From: Maricaulis sp.
GTDB lineage: Bacteria > Pseudomonadota > Alphaproteobacteria > Caulobacterales > Maricaulaceae
Length of the DNA: 64,000 nt
Direction of reading: 5' to 3'
Assembly: GCF_017642925.1 (NCBI RefSeq)
Contig: NZ_JAEPOL010000002.1
Coordinates: 245,405-309,404 of the forward strand
Shown: in pieces, positions 16,792 to 25,692 of the stretch
Layout of the letters: the number at the start of each line of letters is the position of its first letter
Numbering within the stretch: the stretch's first letter is position 1
Notes under the pieces: model-generated
Databases searched by the model: none
Seen by the model: the letters and a program-made list of their open reading frames with translations, nothing else
Told to the model about the DNA's origin: nothing
Program-made: the position numbers and the translations under genes

Positions 16792-19176
16792 TCAGAAGGA
16801 ATAGCGCAGCGTCGCGCCCAGGGTGCGCGGCAAGGCAATCATTTCCTTGTTGCCATTGCCGAAATAGCCCTCACCCGGAGCCGTGCCCATATAGGCTTCG
16901 GTAAACACGCCGGTGACGCCTTCCTCATTGGTGATGTTCTTCACCCACAGCGACAGGTCGAGGTTATCGCGCGTCAGCGTGGTGGTCAGGTTCCAGATCG
17001 AGAACCCGTCCAGCGGCACGTTGAAGGTCGGCGACGTCGACACTGCATTGCGGGTCTCGGACTGGTAGTAACCGTCCAGCCGGGTGAAGGAGACCCAGTC
17101 ACCCAGGTCGCGGGTGTAGTCCAGTGACCAGTTCAACTGATGCTCCGGCGTTCCCGGCAGCATGGCACCGTCCAGGGCGATCGGCAGGGCCGGTGCCGGA
17201 CGATCAGGGGCGTGGAAGTCGGCACTGAGCTGTGCGTCGATGTAGGCATAACCGAGCGCGTAGTGCCAGGCGTCACCGACAAAGCCCTCGAGAGACGCTT
17301 CAAGACCGTAGGTTCGGGCGGCATCACCGTTCTGGACCGCGAAGAAACCCCAGTTGGTCGTCGAGGTATTGAATTGCGGATCCGACCAGTCGACGTAGAA
17401 CAGGCTGACATCATAGATGAAATTGCCCCGGTCTCCCTTGATGCCGATCTCGTAGTTGATCACCGAGTCAGACCCATACATCTGCCAGGCCGGATCCTCG
17501 GCATAATAGCCGGACAGCGGCACGGCATTGGCGCCCCCCCGGCGATAGCCCTCCGAGATGGTGGCATAGAGCATGTCCTCCTCGGAGAAACGCCAGGCAC
17601 CGTTCAGCTTGAACAGGATGTCGTCTTCGGAGGTTTCGAAATTGGCGTTCACGTCCGGGAAGAGGCCGGCCCACAAGGGCAGCGCCATATAGGTGTCGTT
17701 CTCGGACTCATTGTCGAAATAGCGGCCGCCGAAGGTGATATCGAGATCGTCAGCGGCATGCCAGGTCAGTTCGCCGAACAGGGCTGTTTCGGTGAAATGC
17801 TCGGTCTGGCGATAGTCCCAGTCCTGATCACCGCTGACTGCACCGGCCGCTCCCGGAAGCAGGGTATCCCACCAGTTCTTGAAGCCGACCAGATAGCTCT
17901 GCTGAGTCATTTCGCGTTGCTGGCTGCGATAGAATGCGCCCACGACGTAGTCGAAATTGCCGCCATCATCCGACACCAGACGCACTTCCTGGATCACCGC
18001 CTCGTCGGCATAGGAGCGCACGGCCTGGGCCATCGGACGCGGATAATTATAGTAGAAACCCAGCCAGCCTGCCTGGGCATAGAAGCCGGTATTCTCGCTG
18101 ATGCTGTCACCGGAATGGTCGTAATGGGAGGTCGAGGAGGTCAGGGTCGCAAAACCCAGATCCATTTCGGCCTCCAGCGAGGTCATGTTGATGTCGCGAC
18201 TGGACGGCTCGAGCTGGATCGAGCCGTTCTCATACTCGTCATAGGCATTGCCAAAACCGTCAAAGCCAACGGTTTGCTGCCGGCGGCCACCGACGTCATC
18301 CGACTGACGCGCATGCACGATGCGGATCGACGCATTGTCGGTCGGCTCCAGCAGCAGCGTTGCACGGCCCATCCAGGTATCGAACGTGTCTGCGTCTTCC
18401 TCGACACGATACGAAGCAGCCGGGTCCAGCACGCCATTGGGTGCGACCGGCACCCCATTGGCGTCGAGTTCATAAAGGTTCACATAGTCGGTGATGCCAG
18501 GATAGTCGCCGAAACTGCCCACAAGACGCAGCGCCGCGCGTTCGCCCAGCGGAAGGTTCAGCACCGCATCGGCCGCGATACCGAAATCGTCCGACCCGTT
18601 GACGTGGGACAGCGAGCCGGTAACCGAGCCGCCGAACTCACCCAGTTCCGGGTCACGCGTGATGTAGCGGATCGTGCCGCCCAGGGCGCCGGACCCGTAG
18701 AGCGTGCCCTGCGGACCGCGCAGCACTTCCACACGCTCGAGGTCGCGCAGCGCGAAGTTGGCGAAGATCGGTGTGTCATTGACATAGGTCGAGACCGAGG
18801 CGACCGACGAGACGGCATAATCGCCCAGCGCATTGCCATCCACGGCGAGCCCCCGGATACGGGCCGCGTTCATTGTGCCGGAATTGCGGGCGCCACGGTC
18901 CACCACGGTCACCCCCGGGATCGAGCGGAGCAATTCCGCCTCATCCAGGATTTTGCCGGCTTCGATCGCCTCACCGCCGACGGCGGAAATATTGTAAGGA
19001 ACGTCCGACACGGTTTCCTCACGGCGCGTCGCCGTCACCGTGATCACGTCGCGCACGGTGGCGCCTTCCTGAGCCAGAGCGACACCGCCCAGCCCGGTAG
19101 TGGCGAGCGCTGTTCCGCCCATCAGCAGGGCCATCAGCCCGCCTTGTGTCGAGATCTTCATATTTGTCTTGCCCAT
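16792..19176 (-). CDS. TonB-dependent receptor
   Basis: A 794-residue outer-membrane receptor. A signal peptide ends near GGVALAQEG, the TonB-box-like VITVTATRR follows, then the plug with RGLAVDGN and RGPQGTLYGSGALGGTIRYITR, and a 22-strand-type barrel that ends in the C-terminal aromatic LGATLRYSF. The ATG at 19176 is chosen because GGAGG lies 6 nt upstream. It is the second gene of the nitrilase operon (62-bp gap), so its ligand is probably the compound that the nitrilase and hydrolase act on. Confidence 0.93.
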   Translation of the reverse strand: MGKTNMKISTQGGLMALLMGGTALATTGLGGVALAQEGATVRDVITVTATRREETVSDVPYNISAVGGEAIEAGKILDEAELLRSIPGVTVVDRGARNSGTMNAARIRGLAVDGNALGDYAVSSVASVSTYVNDTPIFANFALRDLERVEVLRGPQGTLYGSGALGGTIRYITRDPELGEFGGSVTGSLSHVNGSDDFGIAADAVLNLPLGERAALRLVGSFGDYPGITDYVNLYELDANGVPVAPNGVLDPAASYRVEEDADTFDTWMGRATLLLEPTDNASIRIVHARQSDDVGGRRQQTVGFDGFGNAYDEYENGSIQLEPSSRDINMTSLEAEMDLGFATLTSSTSHYDHSGDSISENTGFYAQAGWLGFYYNYPRPMAQAVRSYADEAVIQEVRLVSDDGGNFDYVVGAFYRSQQREMTQQSYLVGFKNWWDTLLPGAAGAVSGDQDWDYRQTEHFTETALFGELTWHAADDLDITFGGRYFDNESENDTYMALPLWAGLFPDVNANFETSEDDILFKLNGAWRFSEEDMLYATISEGYRRGGANAVPLSGYYAEDPAWQMYGSDSVINYEIGIKGDRGNFIYDVSLFYVDWSDPQFNTSTTNWGFFAVQNGDAARTYGLEASLEGFVGDAWHYALGYAYIDAQLSADFHAPDRPAPALPIALDGAMLPGTPEHQLNWSLDYTRDLGDWVSFTRLDGYYQSETRNAVSTSPTFNVPLDGFSIWNLTTTLTRDNLDLSLWVKNITNEEGVTGVFTEAYMGTAPGEGYFGNGNKEMIALPRTLGATLRYSF

Positions 19177-19238
19177 GATGCTCCTCCGGCCCGAGCCGGT
19201 CCCCTTTTGTCTCCGCGGCCCTGTCCGGCCGCCCGTCA

Positions 19239-20159
19239 CTAATCGATGATCGTCAGCCTGGGCTTGCGATCCGCGCCCTCGTCCGCAGCGTCTTCGGTTG
19301 GTTCTTTGCGTTCTTTTTCCGGCATTTCGAGCGGACCCATCGCTTGCATGACCTGGCGCCGGGCGCCCACGGTTTCGTGCAACGGGAAACGCACATCGCT
19401 GTCGCGGAAGCTCTTGAGCACCTGGCCCAGCCCCTGCCAGCCCCGATGGCGCATGCGGCTGACCTGGTCGAGATCAAGGTCGAGGGCGATAATTTCGCGG
19501 CCGGCGCCGGTTTCGCAGATCACATCGCCACCCGGACCGTAGACGGCCGACCGGCCCACACCGAGATCGCCCGCCAGGTTCACATCGACGAAGTAGCACT
19601 GGTTGATCGCGGCGTTGGCCCGCGCGATCGACAATTCCACATCGCGATCGATCGTGTTGGTCATGGTCGGCAGGAGGATGACTTCGGCCCCCATGCCAGC
19701 CAGCGTCCGGATCATTTCCGGGAACCACATGTCATAGCAGATGGCGATGCCGACCCGCCCCGCGCCGGGAATGTCGAACACGACATAGTCGCGGCCCGGC
19801 TCAACCCCCGCCTCGTACGGCAGAAACGGAAACATCTTGTCGTAGCGGGCCACGACCTCGCCGGACGGATTAAAGACCGGGGTTGTATTGAAGATCGCGT
19901 CACCCCGGCGTTCATAAAGTGAGCCGGGCACCAGCCAGAGACCTGTCTCCACTGCGAGCGCGGCCAAGCGTTGTTCGGTCTCGCCGCCCGCAGGCTCGGC
20001 GAGATCCACGCTGGCCCCATGTATTGCAAGCTCTCCGATGACAACCAGGTCGAGCCAGGGGAACCGCTTGGCCACGGCCCGCACTTCACGCTCCACCAGT
20101 TCCAGATTGCCTGTCGAACCAGCGGCCAGTTGCAGAGCAGCGACGCCGAGTGATGCCAT
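19239..20159 (-). CDS. Carbon-nitrogen hydrolase (nitrilase superfamily)
   Basis: A 306-residue cytoplasmic nitrilase-fold enzyme with the full catalytic triad: E43 (VIGELAIHG), K108 (RYDKMFPF) and C141 (AICYDMWFPE). Members hydrolyse nitriles, amides or N-carbamoyl compounds; the YDMWFPE surroundings resemble aliphatic amidase / N-carbamoyl-putrescine groups more than true nitrilases. The C-terminus has a charged tail (EKERKEPTEDAADEG). The ATG at 20159 follows GGGAGGAAACGGATTC. First gene of the operon and nearest to the candidate MocR operator. With gabDT in the locus, release of GABA or another omega-amino acid is a reasonable hypothesis. Confidence 0.85.
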   Translation of the reverse strand: MASLGVAALQLAAGSTGNLELVEREVRAVAKRFPWLDLVVIGELAIHGASVDLAEPAGGETEQRLAALAVETGLWLVPGSLYERRGDAIFNTTPVFNPSGEVVARYDKMFPFLPYEAGVEPGRDYVVFDIPGAGRVGIAICYDMWFPEMIRTLAGMGAEVILLPTMTNTIDRDVELSIARANAAINQCYFVDVNLAGDLGVGRSAVYGPGGDVICETGAGREIIALDLDLDQVSRMRHRGWQGLGQVLKSFRDSDVRFPLHETVGARRQVMQAMGPLEMPEKERKEPTEDAADEGADRKPRLTIID

Positions 20160-20241
20160 GAATCCGTTTCCTCCCGCGGCCTCCCGGAAGCAGGCCCTGT
20201 CCATTCAGTGACGGGAGCATGACAGTCAGGCCAGGCCGCGG

Positions 20242-20276
20242 TTAGAACCAGTTGATCGCGGGGTATAGGGCCAGAT
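20242..20276 (-). promoter_or_regulatory. Paired direct repeats upstream of the nitrilase operon, candidate MocR operator
   Basis: TTAGAACCAGTT (20242-20253) and TATAGGGCCAGAT (20264-20276) repeat the T-A-G-R-R-CCAG core seen upstream of gabD. Here the offset is 23 bp, against 34 bp at gabD; the 11-bp difference equals about one helical turn, so the repeats would face the same side in both cases. The pair lies between the mocR stop and the nitrilase ATG. Confidence 0.45.
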
Positions 20277-20308
20277 CCGGCGCAGAACTCGCTTCTGATG
20301 AGGCCAGG

Positions 20309-22150
20309 TCAGACCGTTGAGGGCGCCGACGCCAGCACGGCCTGATCGACGACATGCCCTGCCTGGTCGAGCCAGAGCAACAGATCGCCCTCGATCGCGA
20401 CGGAGAACCCGAGCACTTCCCCGAAGGCCCAGTTTCGCCACTGGCGGACCCATTGGTCTCCGTCCACCCACCAGCGGCCTGCATCGCGATCCTCTCCGGC
20501 ATAGCCGGCCTGGCCTGTCATCCGGCCGTCCGCGTGCAACTCGATCGTGCAGGGATCGCCGTAGACCGTCTTGTAGAGCAGGGTCGCACCGGCAAGACGG
20601 TCGTGCAGCTCCGAGGCTGCAAGCACGTGGAAGGATGGATGATCGTCAGAACCCGCTTCAGCCAGAGCCCGCATCGCCATCGACAGTTCCGCAATACCCT
20701 TGCGGATCGCCGGCGCGGCCAGCGATGTGACGCCCAGCCGGAACATGGTTTGTGCCTTGGGTGCCTCGGCAAACCAGTGGTCGGCTGGCTCGATCAGAAT
20801 GCCGCGGGCTTCCGCGGCACGGATCACCGCCTGTGCATCCATGCCTTCGGGGCCGCGGACCCAGTAGGAGGTTCCTCCTTCCACTGGTGCGACGGCTATG
20901 GACAAGGGGCGGTAGTGGTTCAGCGCGTCGCGCAAGGCGATCAGCCGCTCAGCGCAAACCCGGGTCAGGCGCCGCATCATGGCATCATAGTGTCCAAGCG
21001 ACAGGAAGAAGGCAGCCGCGCGCTGATTGTTGGGGGAGGGCCGTCGCGTGGTGAGATCACGCAGCCTGCGGGCCTCGGCGATGATCTCGGGCGCTGCCAC
21101 CATATAGCCAAGCCGCACGCCGGGCGCGAGCACCTTGGAGAGAGACGCGACGTAGACCACCCGCTCCCCGCCGTCGAGACTGCGCAATGCAGGCACAGCG
21201 CCGCCCAGATAATTCATCTCGCACTCGAAATCGTCTTCCAGGACCAGAAAATCCCGGGCTTCGGCCATGTCCAGCAGAGCCCGGCGACGATCCGCCGACA
21301 AGGTGACGCCGGTCGGACGTTGACGGCTCGCGGATACGCAGACGAGTTCACAGCCTTCGAGGCTCGAATCGACAAGAATTCCCTTGTCATCCACGGGTTG
21401 ATGGACCAACTCCGCTTCTCGCATGGCCAGCAAGGCGCGCAGTTCCGGAAGGCCGGGCTCCTCGACAGCGACACGGCTTGCCTTGTTGACCAGCAGCTGG
21501 ATGGCCAGGAACAGCGCCTGCTGTTCGCCGACCGTGATCAGCAACTCGTCCGGTCGCGCCGTAATTCCGCGTCTCGGCAGCAATTTGGTCCGGATTTCTT
21601 CGACAAGCGCCGGATCATCGACCTCGCCATTGTCCAGGGACCACTGATCCACCTCCGAAGCCGCCAGGGCCAGCCGGCTGGCTTCGCGCCATTCGGCGAT
21701 GGGAAACAGTGAGCGGTCATACCGGCCTTCAATGAAGGGGTAGCGGAATTTCTGCCAGTCAGGCGGGCACTGAAACCCCGGAGAACCGCCCGTCCGCTGC
21801 GGCAAGCGCCGCGCGATCGCGCCGGAAAGGGCCGGCGCCCGCGTCTTGTTCGATTGTGACGGGGCGACCAGGCGACGGGCCTGGGCGGCCTCCGGCACAT
21901 ACAATCCGGATCGCTCGCGCGCTTCGATATGTCCTTCCGCGATCAGCTGTTGATAGGCCAGGAACACTGTATTGCGCGACACACCCAGTTCGCTCGCCAG
22001 CTTGCGGGACGAGGGCAACCGCTTTCCGGGCGGAAACACCTCCGCATAGATCGCTTCGATCACCCGGCGCCGGATCTGCTCCTGCATCGACATCTGGCTT
22101 CGCTTGTCGATCCGGAAGAGCGGAGCAAGTGATTGGGAGTGTTTGGCCAC
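20309..22150 (-). CDS. MocR/GabR-type regulator (GntR HTH + aminotransferase-like domain) with extra C-terminal domain
   Basis: A 613-residue protein. Residues about 20-90 are a GntR winged helix (QIRRRVIEAIYAEVFPPG, LASELGVSRNTVFLAYQQL) and about 125-490 a class I aminotransferase fold with the PLP lysine in ASLSKVLAPGVRLGYM. MocR proteins sense an amine or PLP adduct and often activate adjacent catabolic genes. The usual length is 450-510; here about 110 further residues (ATLLYKTVYGDPC to WLDQAGHV) form an additional beta-rich domain that looks like small DUF995/lipocalin-like modules. Start is a GTG at 22150; no strong Shine-Dalgarno site is seen. Likely regulates the nitrilase operon and gabDT. 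Confidence 0.85.
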   Translation of the reverse strand: MAKHSQSLAPLFRIDKRSQMSMQEQIRRRVIEAIYAEVFPPGKRLPSSRKLASELGVSRNTVFLAYQQLIAEGHIEARERSGLYVPEAAQARRLVAPSQSNKTRAPALSGAIARRLPQRTGGSPGFQCPPDWQKFRYPFIEGRYDRSLFPIAEWREASRLALAASEVDQWSLDNGEVDDPALVEEIRTKLLPRRGITARPDELLITVGEQQALFLAIQLLVNKASRVAVEEPGLPELRALLAMREAELVHQPVDDKGILVDSSLEGCELVCVSASRQRPTGVTLSADRRRALLDMAEARDFLVLEDDFECEMNYLGGAVPALRSLDGGERVVYVASLSKVLAPGVRLGYMVAAPEIIAEARRLRDLTTRRPSPNNQRAAAFFLSLGHYDAMMRRLTRVCAERLIALRDALNHYRPLSIAVAPVEGGTSYWVRGPEGMDAQAVIRAAEARGILIEPADHWFAEAPKAQTMFRLGVTSLAAPAIRKGIAELSMAMRALAEAGSDDHPSFHVLAASELHDRLAGATLLYKTVYGDPCTIELHADGRMTGQAGYAGEDRDAGRWWVDGDQWVRQWRNWAFGEVLGFSVAIEGDLLLWLDQAGHVVDQAVLASAPSTV

Positions 22151-22470
22151 GGCACGTCCGGTCCATCCAAGATCGACCTCATCTCACAAGAGAACCTTCT
22201 GACCAGCAAGCCTGTTCCTGCACCCCGGCAGTCGCGGCGCGCCTTTCCATGCAATCGGAGCGCGGGTGACTTGCCGATCACGCCCGGTGGCGAGGGCGAA
22301 TTTCACATACCGCGAACCAAGCGCGATTGAGCTGCCAGCTCTCCATACTAGCCCGCTTCGGTCTGAGCGAAATGGCTGCACTGTCAGACAATGGCGGACG
22401 GGTCTCGAAGCGGTCGCGACCGGCGGACATGGCTAAAGTGCGCGGTTCGGCCTTGCCGTCCGAAAGGCCG
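22151..22470. other. Intergenic region without a supported gene
   Basis: Between the mocR start and the FixK box before the PCMT-esterase fusion. No open frame here has a recognisable family or a good ribosome binding site. It should hold the mocR promoter; no clear -35/-10 pair or GGCCAG repeat was recognised. Confidence 0.4.
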
Positions 22471-22484
22471 TTGACGCAGGTCAA
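22471..22484 (+). promoter_or_regulatory. FixK/FNR box before the PCMT-esterase fusion
   Basis: TTGACGCAGGTCAA, a perfect TTGAC-N4-GTCAA dyad, 52 nt upstream of the ATG at 22537. It is one of six perfect boxes in the island. Confidence 0.8.
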
Positions 22485-22536
22485 ACCCTTGCGGGGCCGG
22501 CGCTGCAATACTGCTGCCGCAGAGCAGGAGCGAGCG

Positions 22537-24546
22537 ATGAGCGGGTATGAAAAGCAGCGCGCTGCGATGGTAGAACGGCAGGTCCGCAGTCGCGGCGTGC
22601 GCGATCCCCGGGTGCTCGCGGCCATGATGCGTCTGCCGCGCGAACGCTTCCTCGCGCCGTCGGACGCCGCGATCGCCTATGAGGATATTCCGCTTCCCAT
22701 CGGCCATGGACAGACCGCCACCCCGCCCAGGCTTGTCGCCTTCATGGCGGAAGCACTGGATTTGTCCGAAGACGAAACCGCGCTCGAAGTCGGCGGCGGA
22801 TCAGGCTACACCGCTGCCGTCCTTGCCGATCTTTGCCGGCATGTCTCGGTGGTGGAGCGGATCGATGCGCTGGCCGATCATTGCAGGACGGTCTTCCACC
22901 AGTTGGGTATAACCAATATCGATGTGCATTGCGGCGATGGACGCAAGGGCTGGCCGCGCCGGGCCCCGTTCGACGCAATCCTGGTCTCCATGACCGTCGC
23001 CGATATCCCGCAGGCCCTGCTGAGCCAGCTCGCACCCGGCGGGCGGCTCGTCGCACCGGTGGGCGCGACCCCGGCCGGTCAGGAACTGGTCCGCATAACC
23101 CGGACCGGAGAGGACAGCTTCATCCGGGAGGATATTGCCGATATTCGCTATGTGGCGCCATTGGGCGGCGCGGACGAAAGGGAGGAGCCGCCCTCCCCGG
23201 ACACCTCGCCGTCCTGGTCGCCGCGCCTCATCGAACGGCGCCCCGTGACCGACCTGTCGACGGTGAGCGTGATCGCGGCCCATGGCGAGACCGCGGCAGC
23301 ACCGGAGGCGATCGACATCCGGCCCCTGCTCGACCGCATCGGCGACGCACGGGTTGTCCTGATCGGCGAGGCCACACATGGCACGCATGAATTCTATGCC
23401 TTGCGGGCGCGCATCAGCCGGGCGCTCATCGCAGAGCGCGGGTTTGACTTCGTGGCCGCCGAGGCTGACTGGCCGGATGCGGCCCGGATCGATCACTATG
23501 TCCGCCACAAGGAGGCCGTGCCGGCCGAGTGGACCGCCTTCGCCCGTTTCCCGACCTGGATGTGGCGCAATGAAGAAACCCGCGATTTTGCCGACTGGCT
23601 GCACAGCTGGAACAAGGAAAGAGAGCCGGATCGCCGGGCCGGCTTTCACGGTCTCGATCTCTATTCGCTCTATCTCTCGGCCCAGCAGGTCCTCAATCAC
23701 CTCGACACGGTCGGCCCCGATATCGCCGCCGTTGCGCGGCAGCGCTATGCCTGCCTGACGCCATGGGAAACAGACCCGGCCGCTTACGGCCATGCGGCCC
23801 TCACGGGCGCCTACCGGGATTGCGAGCAGGATGTGCTGAACGTCCTGGTCGACCTCCTGCGCAGCCGCAGCGCATGGCAGGCGATGGCAGAAGGCGCCTT
23901 TTTCGACGCCGAGCGCAATGCGCGGCTGGTCGCAAGCGCCGAGCGCTATTACCGCACGATGTATTACGGATCGCGCGCGTCCTGGAATCTGCGCGACACC
24001 CATATGTTCGAAACGCTGGAAAGCCTCCTGGACCACTACGGTCCGCGCTCCCGCGGGATCGTGTGGGCTCACAACTCCCATCTCGGGGACTCGGCTGCGA
24101 CGGAGATGTCGGCCCGCGGCGAATTCAATATCGGGCGCCTCGCCCGGGCAAGATGGGGGTCGAAAGTCTATTCGATCGGTTTCGGTACCGATCACGGCCG
24201 GGTCGCTGCGGCAAGCGACTGGGACGGCCCGCTACAATACAAGACGATCCGTCCGGCACACCCACAGAGTTATGAACGCCTCTTTCACCTGAGCAATCAG
24301 CCCTGCCTGCTTCTGCCCTTGCGCAAGGGCAAGGCTGTTGTTCGCGAACGCTTGTCGTCACCGCGGCTGGAACGCGCGATCGGCGTCATCTACCGGCCGG
24401 AAAGCGAACGGTTCAGCCACTATTTCGAAGCCGATCTGACGCGCCAGTTCGATGAATATGTCTGGATCGACGAAACGAGCCCGATCCGGCCGCTGGACAC
24501 CCGCGCGCGCGAGGGCCTGCCCGACACCTACCCCTTCGGCCTGTAG
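22537..24546 (+). CDS. Fusion of protein-L-isoaspartate O-methyltransferase and erythromycin-esterase-like domain
   Basis: A 669-residue two-domain protein. Residues about 1-215 are a PCMT (isoaspartyl repair methyltransferase) with the SAM loop ALEVGGGSGYTAAVLA and the N-terminal MVERQVRSRGVRDPRVL. Residues about 240-660 are an erythromycin-esterase/EreA-like domain with LIGEATHGTHEFYALRARI, FDFVAAEADWPDAARID and VWAHNSHLGD, the His/Glu-rich motifs of that family. The host probably does not use it for macrolide resistance; stand-alone EreA-like domains recur in hypoxia and dormancy gene sets, e.g. fused to a phosphoribosyltransferase in mycobacterial Rv2030c. The ATG at 22537 follows AGGAG by 6 nt. 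Probably FixK-controlled. Confidence 0.88.
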   Translation: MSGYEKQRAAMVERQVRSRGVRDPRVLAAMMRLPRERFLAPSDAAIAYEDIPLPIGHGQTATPPRLVAFMAEALDLSEDETALEVGGGSGYTAAVLADLCRHVSVVERIDALADHCRTVFHQLGITNIDVHCGDGRKGWPRRAPFDAILVSMTVADIPQALLSQLAPGGRLVAPVGATPAGQELVRITRTGEDSFIREDIADIRYVAPLGGADEREEPPSPDTSPSWSPRLIERRPVTDLSTVSVIAAHGETAAAPEAIDIRPLLDRIGDARVVLIGEATHGTHEFYALRARISRALIAERGFDFVAAEADWPDAARIDHYVRHKEAVPAEWTAFARFPTWMWRNEETRDFADWLHSWNKEREPDRRAGFHGLDLYSLYLSAQQVLNHLDTVGPDIAAVARQRYACLTPWETDPAAYGHAALTGAYRDCEQDVLNVLVDLLRSRSAWQAMAEGAFFDAERNARLVASAERYYRTMYYGSRASWNLRDTHMFETLESLLDHYGPRSRGIVWAHNSHLGDSAATEMSARGEFNIGRLARARWGSKVYSIGFGTDHGRVAAASDWDGPLQYKTIRPAHPQSYERLFHLSNQPCLLLPLRKGKAVVRERLSSPRLERAIGVIYRPESERFSHYFEADLTRQFDEYVWIDETSPIRPLDTRAREGLPDTYPFGL

Positions 24547-24558
24547 GGCGGCTGGCAA

Positions 24559-24572
24559 TTGACAAAGGTCAA
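24559..24572 (+). promoter_or_regulatory. FixK/FNR box before hsp20
   Basis: TTGACAAAGGTCAA, perfect dyad, 82 nt upstream of the Hsp20 ATG at 24654 and just after the stop of the PCMT-esterase gene. Confidence 0.8.
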
Positions 24573-24653
24573 CGCCGGGCCGGACCGGCCATCATATCCT
24601 TGCCAACGCTGCTACCGGCCTCCGGCCGGCTACTGGAAGAGAGGTATGAGACC

Positions 24654-25154
24654 ATGAGAATGCAATCCCTCCTGAACCCGCTCAGCCTGCGCCGCCAGAA
24701 TGCGGAATCGCGACTCTGGCCCGCTGAAATGCGCCGGATTCACGATGAAGTGGACCGCGTCTTCGGCGATCTCTTCGCCAACACGCAATTGCCGCTGACG
24801 AATGGCGACGGGACCGAAGCCTTTTTTGCCGACATGGATGTCTGCGAGAGCGACGATGCCGTGGAGGTCGCGCTGGACGTGCCCGGCCTCAAGCGGGAAG
24901 AGATCGAGATCGACCTAGCTGGAGACCGTCTCACCGTCTCCGGCAAGCGCGAATGGAAAGAGGAAAAGAAGGACAGGAATTATTACCGGGCCGAACGCGG
25001 ACATGGTGAATTCTCCCGCTCCGTCCGCCTGCCCGACGAAGTCGATCCTGCCAAGATCAAGGCTGACCTCAAGGACGGGGTGCTCCGGATTCACCTGCCC
25101 AAGGCGCCCCAGGCCAAGCAGACCCGCAAGAAAATCGAGATCCACACCAGCTGA
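24654..25154 (+). CDS. Hsp20 / alpha-crystallin small heat shock protein
   Basis: A 166-residue cytoplasmic holdase chaperone. The alpha-crystallin domain covers about 60-160: FADMDVCESDDAVEVALDVP, then LKREEIEIDLAGDRLTVSGKR and the conserved GVLRIHLPK, with a short basic tail KQTRKKIEIHTS. Hsp20 proteins bind unfolding proteins without ATP. The ATG at 24654 is preferred, with GAGAGG upstream. It is followed 36 bp later by the CBS gene, with which it may share an mRNA. Hsp20 is a hallmark of dormancy regulons (HspX). Confidence 0.93.
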   Translation: MRMQSLLNPLSLRRQNAESRLWPAEMRRIHDEVDRVFGDLFANTQLPLTNGDGTEAFFADMDVCESDDAVEVALDVPGLKREEIEIDLAGDRLTVSGKREWKEEKKDRNYYRAERGHGEFSRSVRLPDEVDPAKIKADLKDGVLRIHLPKAPQAKQTRKKIEIHTS

Positions 25155-25190
25155 CCGGAAAGCACCGAACTCCTAGAAAGGAGGTACACC

Positions 25191-25619
25191 ATGCAGGTCA
25201 AGGATATCATGACGCCCAATGCGACGACCATCCAGACCGGCGCGTCGCTGACACGGGCGGCCCACCTGATGCGCGATGCCAATATCGGCTTTGTTCCCGT
25301 CGTCGACGGCAAGCGTCTCGTGGGAATTCTCACTGACCGGGACATCGTCATCCGGGCAGTTGCCGACAACCGGCCGGCCACGGAACAAACCGTCGGCGAC
25401 TTCATGAGCGACAGACCGGTCTGCTGCCAGGAAGATGACGATGTGAATGATGTCGTTCGCAAGATGGAGAAATACCGGATCCGCCGCCTTCCGGTCATCG
25501 ATGACAATCACACGATCGTCGGCGTGGTCGCCCTCGGCGACATCGCCCAGCGCATGTCACACGCGGTGTCGGGAGAGGTCCTGAGCACGGTTTCCCGCCA
25601 CGGCGACCTGGTAGCCTAG
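25191..25619 (+). CDS. CBS-domain pair protein
   Basis: A 142-residue protein that consists of two CBS motifs (Bateman module): MQVKDIMTPNATTIQ, FVPVVDGKRLVGILTDRDIV, and DFMSDRPVCC, RRLPVIDDNHTIVGVVALGDIA. CBS pairs bind adenine nucleotides and may sense energy state; stand-alone CBS proteins such as mycobacterial Hrp1 are hypoxia induced. Strong site AAAGGAGG 8 nt before the ATG. Follows hsp20 in the same direction. Confidence 0.93.
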   Translation: MQVKDIMTPNATTIQTGASLTRAAHLMRDANIGFVPVVDGKRLVGILTDRDIVIRAVADNRPATEQTVGDFMSDRPVCCQEDDDVNDVVRKMEKYRIRRLPVIDDNHTIVGVVALGDIAQRMSHAVSGEVLSTVSRHGDLVA

Positions 25620-25647
25620 ACTTCGCTTCGCCCGAGAAGTCGCCCGG

Positions 25648-25669
25648 GAGGCGGGACCGGTCCCGCCTC
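25648..25669 (+). terminator. Hairpin after the CBS gene
   Basis: GAGGCGGGACC followed directly by GGTCCCGCCTC, a perfect 11-bp inverted repeat 28 nt after the CBS stop, followed by TCGTTT. Probable Rho-independent terminator; it could also serve the convergent small gene. Confidence 0.55.
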
Positions 25670-25692
25670 TCGTTTCATGGGTTCATATTCCG

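Noticed and set aside
17140..19242. 700-codon open frame on the plus strand opposite the second TonB receptor
   Set aside because: The minus-strand receptor has clear motifs and a ribosome site; the opposite frame is His/Arg/Asp-rich shadow sequence typical of GC-rich antisense frames.
22537..24546. Macrolide resistance gene
   Set aside because: The EreA-like domain is fused to PCMT and lies in a stress island; distant similarity to Ere does not imply macrolide hydrolysis.
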